Shown here one piece after another: positions 1-11,158 of a stretch of DNA of 64,000 nt. The stretch is from contig CM061132.1 of assembly GCA_030789695.1 (NCBI GenBank), positions 154,238,817 to 154,302,816 of the forward strand, read 5' to 3'. This stretch comes from Scilla litardierei. Its lineage: Eukaryota > Streptophyta > Magnoliopsida > Asparagales > Asparagaceae. Position 1 is the stretch's first letter. Each line of letters starts with the position of its first letter. Under the pieces are notes generated by a model. The model had not been told where the DNA came from. It saw only the letters and a list, made by a program, of their open reading frames with translations, and ran no database searches. The position numbers and the translations under genes were made by a program.

Positions 1-1
1 G

Positions 2-2009
2 GACAAATATGTAGAACTAATTGGGGAGCATAGAGTAGTCCAGGTAGTTACCGACAACGGGGCAAACTACAAGTCAGCTGGGCAGCTGCTGATGCGAAAG
101 AGACAGCATCTGTATTGGACCCCGTGTGCGGCGCATTGTATCGACTTGATATTTTCTGACATGGCAAAAGAAGAAGTAGTCAAAAATATCGTCGCACAAA
201 GTCAGATGGTAACAGGATTCATATACAACAAAGGATGGGTGCTCAGCTTGATGAGAAGAGAGACGGGTGGAAAAGAGTTGATTCGGCCCGCGATAACAAG
301 ATTTGCGACCCACTTCATTGCTTTGGACTCTCTGTACGCGCACCGAGATGACCTGCGGAGAATGATCACATCCAGGGACTGGTCCGATAACTTTCCAAGG
401 CTTAAACCAAAAGATAGGGAGGTTGGAAACAACGTGTACGATCTGATTCACGGCGATGAATTCTGGCAGAGTATCTCTAATGTCATCGCCGTATTTGAGC
501 CCCTGGTGAAGGTTCTTCGAATGGTCGACAGCGATGATAAGGCCGAGATGGGGTATCTCTACGAGGCCATGGACCGTGTCAAAGAGGAAATTCGGAAGAA
601 TGTTGGTAGGGGATACAGAAAATGGTGGGACATGATAGATAAGAGATGGGATAAGCAGCTACATCAAGATATTCATGCTGCAGGCTATTTTCTGAATCCT
701 CGCTTTCAATACTCCTCCAATGCAACAAACGACAACGAGGTGCTGGTTGGACTCAGACGCGTGATCGAGAGGCTTGAACCAGACATCTCGAAGCAAATTG
801 ACATTGACAGGGAGGTAAATGAAATTCGGATATTTTTATTTTGATATATGATTCGATGTAGCAGTTCACATTCTAAAATTATGATTGATAATTGTAGCTG
901 GAGGCATATAAGATGAGAGTTGGTTTTTCGGCTCCGCTAAGGCGGAAATGGGGATAACAAGGGTCACTCCATGTATCTATATGGATCTTAGATTTCTATA
1001 TGTTTCCCATAAAACGGTTCATCTTTTCTGACCACTGGAACTTGTTGCAGCTCAATGGTGGAATAGCGTTGGGTTAGAGCAAGCTCCAACGCTTACACGA
1101 TTAGCTGTGCGTGTGTTGAGCCAAACTGTCTCGTCGTCCAACTGTGAACGAAACTGGACCACCTTCTCCCTCATTCACACAAAGACCAGGAACAGGCTAA
1201 CAATGGAACACCTTAAAAGGCTGGTCTATGTGCATTATAATATGAGACTGCGACATAGACATGCGAGAAGGAGCGAGAAGGCCGATCACCAGCTGATCGA
1301 TTTGGATCAGATTTTTCACGAGGATGATCCATTGGAGGAATGGACCAGGGAGACAGAAGACAGGGTGCTCGATGACAGAGACAATCCTTGGTTGGACGAG
1401 GCGCTTGCGGAAGCAGAACGTACACGAAGCAACCAGCCGCGGCCAAGTCACGCCCCTGCGAATATCACGTACAAGCGAAAGAAGGCACTCACTCGGGCTC
1501 GGCACGATAGCGATGATGGTTCGTCTCCCGATGACCAAGGTCCTACAGACGGAGGTTGTGGTGCGTCGGCATCCGTTCGCCCTGCTGAGAGACGTGGAGA
1601 CCATACTTATGATACGCATGGGTATAGAGAGCATGATAGGCAGCACAGTGAAGAACGGGGGGACGATGCCTACGGTAGACACTCTGAATATCAAGGGTAT
1701 CAACGCGCTTCTGATTATTATGGAGGTTATGAATCTTATTCCGGTGGATACTCAGGAAGCCAAGGCGATTATTGCGCACCATACAGACACTCTGATGTCT
1801 ATGCTGATTATGATAGTCAATACAGGTACGGTCTGAACGTGACTGAGCAGTCCAGCAGTCAAGGCAGTCATGACACGCCTTTCATCGAGCAGAGCCGGCC
1901 CTCAGCATATGATAACATGATGATATCTTTTTTAGGCCCGGAACAGATGCAGTATTCATATCCTCCATACTACCATGCACAGCAGCCGGATGATGAGAAC
2001 TACGAATGA
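2..2009 (+). CDS. hAT transposase (DUF659 plus C-terminal dimerisation domain), partial, one frameshift
   Basis: The reading frame is open from base 2, so the N-terminus (BED finger and first catalytic Asp) is off the window. Exon A (2-814) begins in the DUF659 core: VVTDNGANY carries a conserved acidic residue, followed by CAAHCIDLI. Intron 815-897 (gta..tag) leads to exon B (898-972). Intron 973-1050 (gta..cag) leads to exon C (1051-2009), which holds the dimerisation signature (LSQT, SSSNCERNW, HTKTRNRL, LVYVHYNMRL). The tail is acidic and then Gly/Tyr/Asp-rich, as in many plant hAT proteins. Exon B goes out of frame at a five-T run (924-928): one more T would restore the family-like reading into the PSQWW motif of exon C. 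This is either a disabling deletion or a sequencing error. Exon limits are inferred from splice sites and frame. Confidence 0.85.
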
Positions 2010-2159
2010 GATTTTTGTATCTTTTTATTTATTTTCTTCATTTTTGTATCTTTTGATGTATTTTATTCAGCTTTTGTATTATGAAGGCAGATTTATGGTT
2101 CATCAATATTTATTGTTCTTTTATATCTATTAATTAGTTAATTGTTGTTACAAATGAGT

Positions 2160-2425
2160 AATGTGAACAGAAAAATACATGAAAAATACATGAAAATACA
2201 TAAAAAATAAAGAAAATGCATAAAATACAAAAAAATACAGCAAAGTATCTCCGATACCGAAATACAGGACAATACAACAAAGTATAAAATACAGGAAAAT
2301 ACTGTTAAATACAAGAAAATACAATAAAATACAGCAAAGTATAAAATAAAAAAATACAAAAATACAAGAAAATACAGGAAAATACAAAAAAATACAAAAA
2401 TACAGGAAAATACAATAAAATATCT
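2160..2425. repeat. Degenerate AAAATACA-type low-complexity repeat
   Basis: About 260 bp of imperfect 9-14 bp units built on AAAATACAG/AAAATACAT, following the hAT transposase stop codon. The minus-strand F/Y/C-rich reading frames here come from the repeat and are not genes. One unit contains CTCCGATACCG, linking this tract to the subterminal repeats that follow. Confidence 0.75.
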
Positions 2426-2583
2426 CCGATACCGATACCGATACCGAAACGAAACTACCGATACGGACGATACGGACGATACCGAAACTTGCTTCCGATA
2501 CCGCCGAAACGGGCGATACCGATACCGAAACCTAAATTTTGGGCAGAGCGATACCCTCTCCGAAACCGATACCTAAAACCTTG
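2426..2583 (+). repeat. hAT subterminal repeats and proposed right terminus
   Basis: A run of CCGATACCGAAA-like units in both perfect and degenerate form (for example ACCGATACCGATACCGAAAC near 2430-2450), then CGGACGATAC units, ending in CCGATACCTAAAACCTTG. Dense short direct repeats next to the ends are typical transposase-binding sites of hAT elements. Function is inferred from position and repetition. Confidence 0.6.
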
Positions 2584-2883
2584 TTACCAACATTTTGGTC
2601 AACGTGTTGGAAATGCTAGCAGCATTTAAAACACTGTCCATCATTGTCCCCGGCATTGGAAAAGATCAAAGAATTGATGAAAAGATAATGTCAGCAGAAA
2701 GATATATGTATCTATCTATGTATGTATGTATATGTAAGTATATACGCAGTGAAAGCAATACTAGCATCATTGGACCAAAATATAGACTTAATACCAACTG
2801 CAAAAACTTGATTTACGCAAAATAAGAACTTTCAGCAAATTCAAATCATTTAGGAAGAATGCATGTTGTTCTACTGTTAATAC
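2584..2883. other. Remnant of SFGH last intron, no gene seen
   Basis: Between the proposed hAT end and the SFGH exon 6 donor site (2882-2883). It contains a TATG/TATC-like tract (about 2700-2745). I searched the minus strand for the missing SFGH C-terminus (the conserved GYDHSYYF region) and did not find it here. Confidence 0.6.
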
Positions 2884-3169
2884 CTGATCAATTAGGATTG
2901 GAGTTGAAATTTTGTTGTACTTCGCAATCAGGCAGGAGGCGTCATATTCCTGAAAGTTGGTAATAAGAAATGGTATTAGAAGAGCTGTCTTGAAACCCTC
3001 CTTCAAAAATCCATACTATAAATTTCAAAGAATGTTACCTCCCAATCTGCCTTGTTGTTCCCCAGATAGTTTGAGAAAGCTTTTCGCCCCCAAGGGCAGT
3101 TTATAGGATTGACAATTGGTGCAAAGGCAGATGCCGACTGGCAGAAGATGCAGGTTATGAAAAGCATGA

Positions 3170-3234
<65 letters not shown>

Positions 3235-6200
3235 ATCAACAAAAACAAGATCAGCATGCAGTTTGATTTGCACGAACAAGAAAATTAACAGAATAAAGTA
3301 CTATATAATCAACAAAAACAAGATCAGCATGCAGTTTGATTTGCACGAACAAGAAAATTAACAGAATAAAGTACCTTGTACTTGTCAAGGTTCTTCAAGT
3401 AGATTGTAAGTGCCCCATGCCCACCCATTGAATGCCCAGAAATGGATGCTCGTGATGTATCAAGTTGTTCAAAGCTTTCGCTTATAACTTTAGGCAATTC
3501 TTTAACAACATAGTCATACATTCTCCAATTTTTCCACTTCTCTACCGTAGCATTTAGATAAAAACTAGCTCCTAGCATGGAAAGAAAAAATGGCATGAAC
3601 GCATTGATTCTCAAAAGCACATCAGATACAAGAGCTTAACATATTCTAAATCTTCCAATGAAAATTACTGAAGATATCCAGATTACGATCAAACCTAGAA
3701 TTAGACTTGACCAACAATTCCACCTTTCTAGTATTGACAACTATATGGAGAAACAAAATCTGAAAGTAAAACTACAAAAAAGCCTGGGAAGAGTTTGCTT
3801 TAGGGAAGGCATCATGGCAGGGATACCCTTAAAAGGATTTTCACATGGAAGTCCGCCCAAAAGTCAATTCACAGGTATTCGTAACCTTCTTCTAATGCGC
3901 CCATTTTTTCACACCGGCCATATGAAGCAGAAACTTATATAAGTTCATATTTCTTGACAATGTCCAGGAAAACTTGCACAGGTTCATATTCTTCCATGTA
4001 ACACTGCATAGAGATCCCTACAGCACAATCCCACATACTCATTTTGAAAAACAGTGGTTGAGAAATTTACTCGTGCCAAAATCCAGCTGTGGGTCTATAC
4101 ATTGCATGTGCACTGCCAAGTGCACAAGACCTAATTCATTCATAATTTACAACAGTATACCCACCCTATAAAGCATTAATATTTTCATCTGCACGTATGC
4201 GAAATCTCTTTATGCATTATTATCCAAGGTTTTTTCTTCTTTTTTTGCAGAAAAGAAATAATGCTATGGTTGAATATCCTTTATGTCAACATAAATTAAT
4301 ACAAGAAACGGCGTGAAAGCACGCAAATATAATTGTACATGTCCTGCCAGTGCACATTTTGATGATCGCACAACTGGATCTTGCAGGAACTAATGTAGCA
4401 ACACCAACATGCAAGATGATAATTGATATGTATATTGGACTTACAAAATGGACACATGCACTGCTTTCTTTGAAAACTAGGGGGGCCACAGTGAAATAAC
4501 ACAATATTTATAAATAATAAAGAGATTGCAGATATGTGTTCATACAAAAACATATGCATGCATCCAAAAGCCCAAACACCTATTTCTAGTTTTCTACTCA
4601 TAGTAACATATAACTTTTACGATTTATCACATACTTTTATGAAATTGCAAGTCATACACGTTGGCTCTTCAATTTTATAGAGTATCTTAATCTATCTCAA
4701 ATTTTTAGATCAAAACATATCTAAACTCATCATAATTGTACACAAGTCAATAAAATTTTTAAAAGTCTGATCCATAATGCTCACTACATTGATATATAGA
4801 TGTAATTAGGTAAGCATTTCAAATATATAAGATTATATAATGTGAACAAAAAAGTGAATGTTATATAAGACATGTCCAAGAAGTTTTTGTAAAGTGTTCT
4901 AAGAAGTATCCCAAGAAGTGTGTGTGTCTAATGCGGGTGTTGGCATGTCTAACACAGTTATGGCTTCATGTACAAGTATCCAGTCATCGGTGTTTGATGC
5001 AGGTGTTAGCATGACTGATGCGGGTACAGCTTCATGTAGAAGAACAAATGCTACATAGCTACATGAAATGATGTGTGGATGGTAATTTAAGTCAAAGTAT
5101 TTCCAAATTGTGTAGCCATCCATATTAACATGTCTAAACTCTAGAAAAATCAGACATGCAAAATAAGGTAATTGACATGTAACATAAAATTTGTTGGTGG
5201 AATGGTGAAGATGGTTACTATGGATCTGTGCTATTAGAAAAATCTAATAAATAATGTCAACAAGCAAAAAGATTAAAAGATAATGACGTAGAACTGAAGC
5301 GGGAACGGAGTTGGTGGGGAATTGGGGAAGAAGTAGATTAGCGATTGTAACTTTTCAGATCTCGCACTTCTGAAATTATATGATCACCGACTAGCACGCC
5401 TCGCACGTGTAGATTCTTCGGGCCTCTCACCTAGGCAATCAAGCTCACTCTCACACACCAATGCAAAAAAATTTAAATTTATGGAGAAACCAAAATTTTA
5501 CACCAAAAACTATTCGTCATTGATTTCTTCATGAAAAGTGAAAACAAATAAATTTGTGGCCTTTATATAGGCTTACAACTTTGGTTTTAAAAATCACATT
5601 TAATATAGTTCAAGCTCTTGTTCGACCTTCAAAGGACTCCTCATGCTCAGCTCAGTGAAGTTTAACCCATTTTGTTAAGCAACTCGAATCTTAGGTAGGC
5701 AAGATTTCAGTACATCTTTCCTTTAAATATGAATGTGCGTACATTTGACCTTTCAGAACTCGTCACATCTAGCTCGTACAACCAATGTCTTCCTAACCAA
5801 ATGTGTGGTACATCTATAGGTATAACATCACACCAAATGTGATCATAATAACTCACAAGTTAAAGAGACACTAAGTATCACTGGGTAACTAAATGGGCAG
5901 TCTTACCAATCTAATTGATATCTGGCTATGGGTGAAGCTTAACTTCTAGGCACATTCTTTCTAAGACTGACTTGTGATAACATTAAAACAAATACATCCA
6001 TCCATTATTAATTTGTACGACTTATCGTGTATTTTGATGTATGTATGGAAAATACTGCTCATTCATCAATCGTCCTCATCTTCAAGTGTTTGAGGGGCAC
6101 ACCTACTAATGTTGACATGAGCACCAGATTCACATAGATCTTTACAAGCATCAGGAGAATTTTTAGTTGCATAAATTTCTTCAATTATTCATTCAAATTA

Positions 6201-9200
6201 TACCATATGGAAGATTAACAAGTGTAGGGTGACAATAGATTTGGGTAGTGATAGAGCTAGGGTTTGTGGCAAAAGGGACAGTAAAAAATTTCTTCTTCAT
6301 TTCACCCCTTTTTTTCTATTTTTTTCTTGAATTTTTTGTCTCTCTTTTTATCGCTCTCTTTTGATTTTCTTCCCGCTCTTTTTTCTGTTTTTTTTTCACT
6401 CTCTTTTTATTTTTTATCTATCTGTTTTGTTTTTTGTGTTTTTATCTCTCTTTTTTAATCCTTATTTTTTATATTTTTATCTAACTTTTTAAAAAAATCC
6501 AAATCTAAGTGGAAAAAAGAAGAGGAAAAAAGAAAAAGAAAAAAGAGCTCTTTTTTATTAGGGAAAAAGAGTATGAATGAGTTAGGATGTTTTTTCTATA
6601 ATCCTAAAGATAAAAAGATGATGATAAAGAAAAAAAGAAAAAAAAAGGTAAGATTTTTTGATGAAGAAAAGATCAAAAGAAAAGAAAAGATCGTTTTGAA
6701 CTTTGATCTAAAAAGTAATTAAAAGAAAAAATATTTTTTATGAGGAAAAAAAGAAAAGAAGACAACTCAAGTTTTGGGCTCTGATACCAAGTTGACACAG
6801 AACGTAAGCGAAAGGGATGTGATAGGGAATTGGGGAAGAAGTAAATTCGGGATTAAATCACTTTTCGGATCTCACACCCCAAAAATCTTATGATCGTCGA
6901 CTCGCACACCTCGCACATGGAGATTCTTCGGACCTCTCGCATAGGCAATCAAGCTCACTCTCGCACACCAATGCAAAAGATTTAAATTTGTGGAGAAATT
7001 AAAAGTTTACACTAAAAACTATTCTTGATTTCTTCATGAAAACAAATAAGTGTGTGGCCTTGATATATGCTTACAACTTAGGTTTCAAAAATCACATCCA
7101 ACGTGGAATTAATACTCAAAAATAAATAAAATACTCAAAAATAAATAAAATACTTAAAACAACTAGATGACTCAAAGGTCTCAAACTCTATCCTTAATAA
7201 AATATTCAAAAGACTCAAAATAACTAGAAGATTCAAAGAAGATTCAAAGGACTCAAAATCTATCTCTATAAAATCTAAAATAAAATAAAATAAAAATGAC
7301 GGTCTCAATCTCAAACTGGATCCCTATCAGATAAGAAACTCAAGAAAACTAGGTATCTACTCTAATGAAGAATAGCATGCACATTGTGAAAACATATAAT
7401 AGTCGGTAATAAGACCAGTGATGTTTTACGCAATGATATACTGGATAATTAAAATTTAAGAATAATATTTCCAGAGAATGGGTGTAGGTGAATGAATGAT
7501 GTGTCAGTTGTAATTTGTTAAATATAGTATTGTCTTTTCTTTAATAAAAAATAAGTTGCATCCATAAGAAGCTGGGTGCGTCTTCAATTGAGGACACAAT
7601 GACAGAGACATATTAAATGGCATGGTTAATGCACCATTGAGTCATTGACCAAAAAGTGTGCCAATTAGGATAGGATTGTGCTCTCATAGATAACGATTAG
7701 ATGAGAATTAGGGGTAGATGTAAAAGAACATGGATTAAAGTGAACCTAAAATAACATTGATTAAAGAGGAATTAAAGGAACATGTATTACAGGAATATAA
7801 AAGTACAGAATAGCTCACTGCATGGAAACCTAGGTAAGGAATAACACAAAGTAGTTAGCAGAATCACACACACACACACACACATACACACATAGAGAAC
7901 AAGTTGAGAACAAGTTGAGAGCATTAACAGATAATAAATCCAATTAACACTACTAACTCCAAGTGTTACCATTGACATGTACTATTCATGATTCCCTATA
8001 CAATAACATCTTTTCTCTTTTGCAGTATCCTCCACAATAGTTGTTGATTGTGTATCTAAACACAATTTCAGAGGAAACAAAGATAAATGATGTTCGGAAA
8101 AAAAATCATAGCCAACTGATACCACAAAATCATACACAATTTTTTTGCTAGATTTACTTCTGCAAAAGAATTGAGATTTCAGAGATGTTATTCCCACCTC
8201 TACCCAACCTCACTATGGCCTTCTATAATTATGATAAATGTTTCTAATTTGGTTCTTTGGTTATGATATCTGCTAGATATAGATGTCATTTGCCATAGAA
8301 AATCTTAACATCTAAACTCTTTGTTTAGCATCTTTATTTGTCCTGATGAACTTGGAGAACTTCTACTTGGTTACTCAAGATTCAATTGCATAAAGCGAAA
8401 AGGAAAACATATGTACACCAACTTGATAATTGTGTTGAGATTATATAGCAAGGCCCCTTGCTCTTAGTTTCTTTGGTAAGAAACTGGTAACAACCAGAGG
8501 TTCATGTGAGGTTGGCTGTTGCTCATAAGCAAAAAAGGCATGTGAAGAAAAGATGAAAGTATCAAGATGATACCATCCATGTGAATGTTCGACAATGTTA
8601 GGGTACATAGAGCATATAAGGAGAGCACGGAAGTGATTATAAATGTATAGCATATCAAATGAAGAAGTAAGGAGTTCCCATAAGAAAAACATGATTTACA
8701 CTTAAGAGTTGGGTCCTTTCAATATCACCTAACCGACAATTAAGATGGACATCAGAGTTTACAAATATAATCTATGGTGTTTAAGTTAAGGCCACTTGGA
8801 TGACAACAAAATTTCCTAGCATAAGGTTAAATTTTTTAAAAAACTACCTTTATATTTCAATGTTTCCTAAAATACTGTCATGCGCTTTGAAAATAATAAA
8901 AAATTATCTTGAACTTTACTTTTCTCAAATTAGTCCTTTGAATTGTTATAAGATGGAGGTAATTTTCTCAAATGTTACTCAAAAAGTGAGGTGATTTTTT
9001 GAGACTTATAAACATTGCATGAAGTAATTTGAGCATGTTAAGAAAGATTGAAAAAGATTGAAGTAGTTTTCTATTAACAAAGTTCGTGATACTAACGTGA
9101 GAAAAGTAAGGTTCAAAATAATTTTTTGTTGTCCACAGTTCAAGTAGTATTTTGGAAAAACAATGAAACAGAAAGATCATCATCATCGTCTTAACCTTCA

Positions 9201-10933
9201 TTCTAAAAAATTAAGGTCGACTTCATAAAGTCAATAGAAAGAATGTCGGACCATGATCACATCGGACTGTAATGCCGGATACTCGTTTTATATGCATTAC
9301 TATCTAAGCTTTCTCTCTGTCAAACCAAGATCTTTCATATACCTTCTTATCGCTTTCATCCATGTCTTTTTTAGTCTACCTCTCTTTCTCTCAATCTCAA
9401 CATGCATATATTGTGTCTAACTAAGAATTCATATGTTATCTTTCGAACGAGCACATCAATAGGTCTTCGGCGTTTATGGCCAAACCATCTCAGGCGATGT
9501 TCTCTCATCTTATTCATATCAAATATTTTTTTATTTCATCCATGTTTTCCTTTTTCAGTGAAACATAAAGGTTTTTTTTTCGAAATTAGCCCTAGCATAA
9601 ACCATGGATCAGGCCCCATTCTTGAGGTTATGAAAATCCCCTCCGAACAAAGTTTTAAATACAAAACAGTTATAAGACATGCATATCCACGTTTCTGCAA
9701 AACTATTGCTTGCCAACTATGTAACATCCATGGAGGTGCCTTCCATAAAATCGTGAAGGCTCTACAACGCCAACTTCAATCATCTTGACAAGAAATAATC
9801 AAGGATTATGTGAGGTGTGAAATCTAACACTAGACTTCTCTCCCAAAGAAATCTCCCAAATTCATGGTAACAATAGAGTGTTTATATAACTCATGAGATG
9901 AATATGCTCGCCACATTCCATTATCCATAAAGAGGTTTACTGCAATAAAGCAAATTCATGCCACAATTTAAGGCATAGAATGCAGGAAGCGTTACATATA
10001 AAATCATTACTTACTAAACATATTAACAAGAAAAGGCAATAAACCAAGTAAAACAGAAGTAAATATATCGGCAGCAGATATCAAATCTAAAAACGACCAC
10101 TGTCAAGAAACAATGAGATTGAGCTACTACCCAAGTGATTGAGTGTACCGTCATAGAAGTGTGTAACCAACCTTAACTTTTTAAGTGAACGAAAGGTTGA
10201 TTTTATTTCAAAAAGCCTGCGAACAATTATTCTCCTCGTATGAAATGTAAACACCATATGCACATAAAAGATTTTTCAAGAACAACTGTAAATAGGCACT
10301 GCATAGAGTAAAAAAGCTACGAAAATTTACAACTTTTACACAATTATAAACAATAAATCAAACCAATATGATCCATACCGACGCCAAAGTCCCAGCTATC
10401 TGCTTCTCCCTCAACATTAAGTCCACCTATATCGAATCAAAAAATAAATAGGTAAATTACAATTAGCAACAATTTCATTGAAACCCATGTGAAAAGATAA
10501 AATGATAATAATAATAACAACAACAATTTCAGAGAGATTACGTGGAGAAGTATCGGGAGCAATCAAAGCAAGTCCCTCGGCAGAAGCCGCCCGTTGAGCC
10601 CCAGACTTGATGATGAAGTTCTCATCGGTACAAGTGAGCCCAGATAACCAGTAAAGGACCTGCAGAAAAATTGATTTATAGCCAAGACCCAGATAAGGAA
10701 ACTAACTAAAGAGGGAATATTTCGATCAAAAAATTGAAATGGATGAGAGTTGAGGGGTTGCGAGAAAGAGAGAGGCTAACTGGGATTTTTTGTGAAGGGG
10801 ATGATGAAGATGATGATGGGGGGAAATAGATGGAGAAGGTCATGGAGCAGCCGAGGGTTGGGCTGAAATGCTTGTATCTCTTGTTGTAGCCCTCGAACAT
10901 CTTTGAGCTGCTGATCTCCGTGGGTTTCTCCAT
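2884..10933 (-). CDS. SFGH: S-formylglutathione hydrolase (esterase D family), six of about seven exons
   Basis: This cytosolic serine esterase hydrolyses S-formylglutathione to glutathione and formate in formaldehyde detoxification. Minus-strand exons: 10933-10781, 10659-10542, 10426-10379, 3571-3375, 3137-3039, 2949-2884. All have GT-AG borders and matching phases, and give 227 codons without a stop. Recognisable family blocks are [20 protein letters not shown] (exon 1), [15 protein letters not shown] (2), [16 protein letters not shown] (3), the nucleophile elbow GHSMGGHGA (4), [14 protein letters not shown] (5) and [17 protein letters not shown] (6). Plant SFGH is about 284 residues, so about 57 C-terminal residues, including the catalytic His region, are missing and expected left of the hAT insertion. 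I chose the ATG at 10933 by homology; an in-frame ATG at 10990 would add 19 Ser/Glu-rich residues. Intron 3 is unusually long (6.8 kb) and full of repeats. The gene may be functional if the last exon survives beyond the window. Confidence 0.9.
3172..3234. repeat. (CA)n-(TA)n microsatellite in SFGH intron 4
   Basis: About 26 CA units followed by five TA units, inside the intron between SFGH exons 4 and 5. The Cys-Val-rich minus-strand reading frames come from this repeat. Confidence 0.95.
3229..3374. repeat. 73-bp perfect tandem duplication next to SFGH exon 4
   Basis: Copies 3229-3301 and 3302-3374 look identical by eye. The second copy abuts the exon 4 donor site. It lies in the intron, directly beside the CA/TA microsatellite, and probably arose by replication slippage or a recent tandem duplication. 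Confidence 0.95.
3572..5283. other. SFGH intron 3, left part, no gene seen
   Basis: AT-rich intronic sequence. Short reading frames at 3658-3942, 3974-4171 and 4286-4601 show no recognisable domain and are not supported as genes. GTGCAC/TGCAC-rich patches occur near 4105-4130 and 4340-4460. Confidence 0.6.
5284..7110 (-). mobile_element. Small non-autonomous LTR retrotransposon remnant (TRIM-like) in SFGH intron 3
   Basis: Two diverged direct repeats of about 320 bp (5284-5610 and 6793-7110) share blocks such as GGGAATTGGGGAAGAAGTA, AGATTCTTCGG and GGCAATCAAGCTCACTCTC. Next to the right copy, 6776-6789 reads GGGCTCTGATACCA, the reverse complement of the tRNA-iMet primer site TGGTATCAGAGCCC. 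The element therefore runs on the minus strand, with its 5' LTR on the right. The 1.2-kb inside has no coding frame, only a pyrimidine tract and then a purine tract. LTR outer limits are approximate. Confidence 0.6.
6290..6770. repeat. Polypyrimidine then polypurine tract
   Basis: 6295-6480 on the plus strand is almost pure T/C (TCTCTTTTT units); 6490-6765 is almost pure A/G (GAAAAAAGAAAAG units). The two halves are roughly complementary and could pair as a large imperfect foldback. It forms most of the inside of the small LTR element. Confidence 0.7.
7111..8859. other. SFGH intron 3, middle part, no gene seen
   Basis: AT-rich intronic DNA with ACTCAAAATAACTAGA-like short repeats at 7120-7320 and a CA microsatellite at 7865-7892. 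Short minus-strand frames (7982-8197, 8441-8692) have no recognisable domain. Confidence 0.6.
7865..7892. repeat. (CA)n microsatellite
   Basis: About ten CA units, then an interrupted CATACACACAT. Confidence 0.9.
8860..9166. mobile_element. Inverted-repeat (MITE-like) element in SFGH intron 3
   Basis: The arms 8860-8953 and 9071-9166 are imperfect inverted repeats of about 95 bp. They share, in opposite orientation, CAAAATACT/TAAAATACTG, AAAAAATTAT.TTGAAC and TTACTTTTCTCA. The about 115-bp centre has no coding potential. No target duplication was identified, so the class is unsettled. Confidence 0.6.
9300..9526 (-). pseudogene. LINE (RTE-like) reverse transcriptase C-terminal scrap
   Basis: Read on the minus strand, this encodes the block typical of the end of plant non-LTR RT ORFs: [20 protein letters not shown]. 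After a frame change it gives [20 protein letters not shown] and then a stop. The frameshift and the lack of any upstream RT domain show a dead 5'-truncated copy. It lies in SFGH intron 3 and shares the gene's orientation. Confidence 0.7.
9527..10378. other. SFGH intron 3, 5' end, no gene seen
   Basis: The plus-strand frame 9402-9788 has no recognised domain and overlaps the antisense LINE scrap, so I do not support it. The rest is AT-rich intronic sequence. Confidence 0.55.
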
Positions 10934-11158
10934 TGATCGCTGCTCTCCGCTCTCGCTCTCGCTCTCGCTATTGCTCTCTGTGGGCGACAACTGGGGGGTG
11001 AAGAAAAAAGAGGAATCTGGGATTACAAGGGACAGATTTTTCTTTTTGCTTTATCCTTTTCTGGGAAAGTCGCAGGAGTGGTCACATTACACGTTTCATA
11101 AACATGTTGCATTTAATTATAAGTTTGCCATTTCCTTTGGTAATCTTGTATATGGTGA
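10934..11158 (-). promoter_or_regulatory. SFGH 5' UTR and proximal promoter
   Basis: The first 50 bp upstream of the start codon contain a CTCTCG repeat (10943-10975 on the plus strand), probably 5' UTR. Beyond it, AT-rich stretches on the minus strand (TATAATTAAATG near 11105-11120) are TATA-like. Only about 225 bp separate the start codon from the MITE at 11159, so that element has entered or bounds the promoter. Transcription start is not determined. Confidence 0.45.

Larger units (their letters stand above)
1..2583 (+). mobile_element. hAT-superfamily DNA transposon, 3' part
   Basis: The left end lies outside the window. The stretch contains the C-terminal two thirds of a hAT transposase (2-2009), a TACA-rich AT tract and then a cluster of CCGATACCGAAA-type direct repeats (2426-2560) that look like hAT subterminal transposase-binding repeats. 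The proposed right end is the CCTTG at 2579-2583, whose reverse complement CAAGG resembles plant hAT termini. I infer this end from the repeat cluster; no 8-bp target duplication can be tested because the other end is missing. The element lies in what should be the last intron of the SFGH gene and points the opposite way. Confidence 0.8.

Noticed and set aside
2138..2387. Minus-strand ORFs rich in Phe, Tyr and Cys
   Set aside because: They are translations of the AAAATACA-type low-complexity repeat; no domain.
3003..3279. Minus-strand ORFs with Cys-Val runs
   Set aside because: The CV run is the CA microsatellite. Only the downstream part (3039-3137) is real coding sequence, as SFGH exon 5.
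9402..9788. Plus-strand ORF of 128 codons
   Set aside because: Its first part is antisense to the LINE RT scrap and the rest has no recognisable domain.
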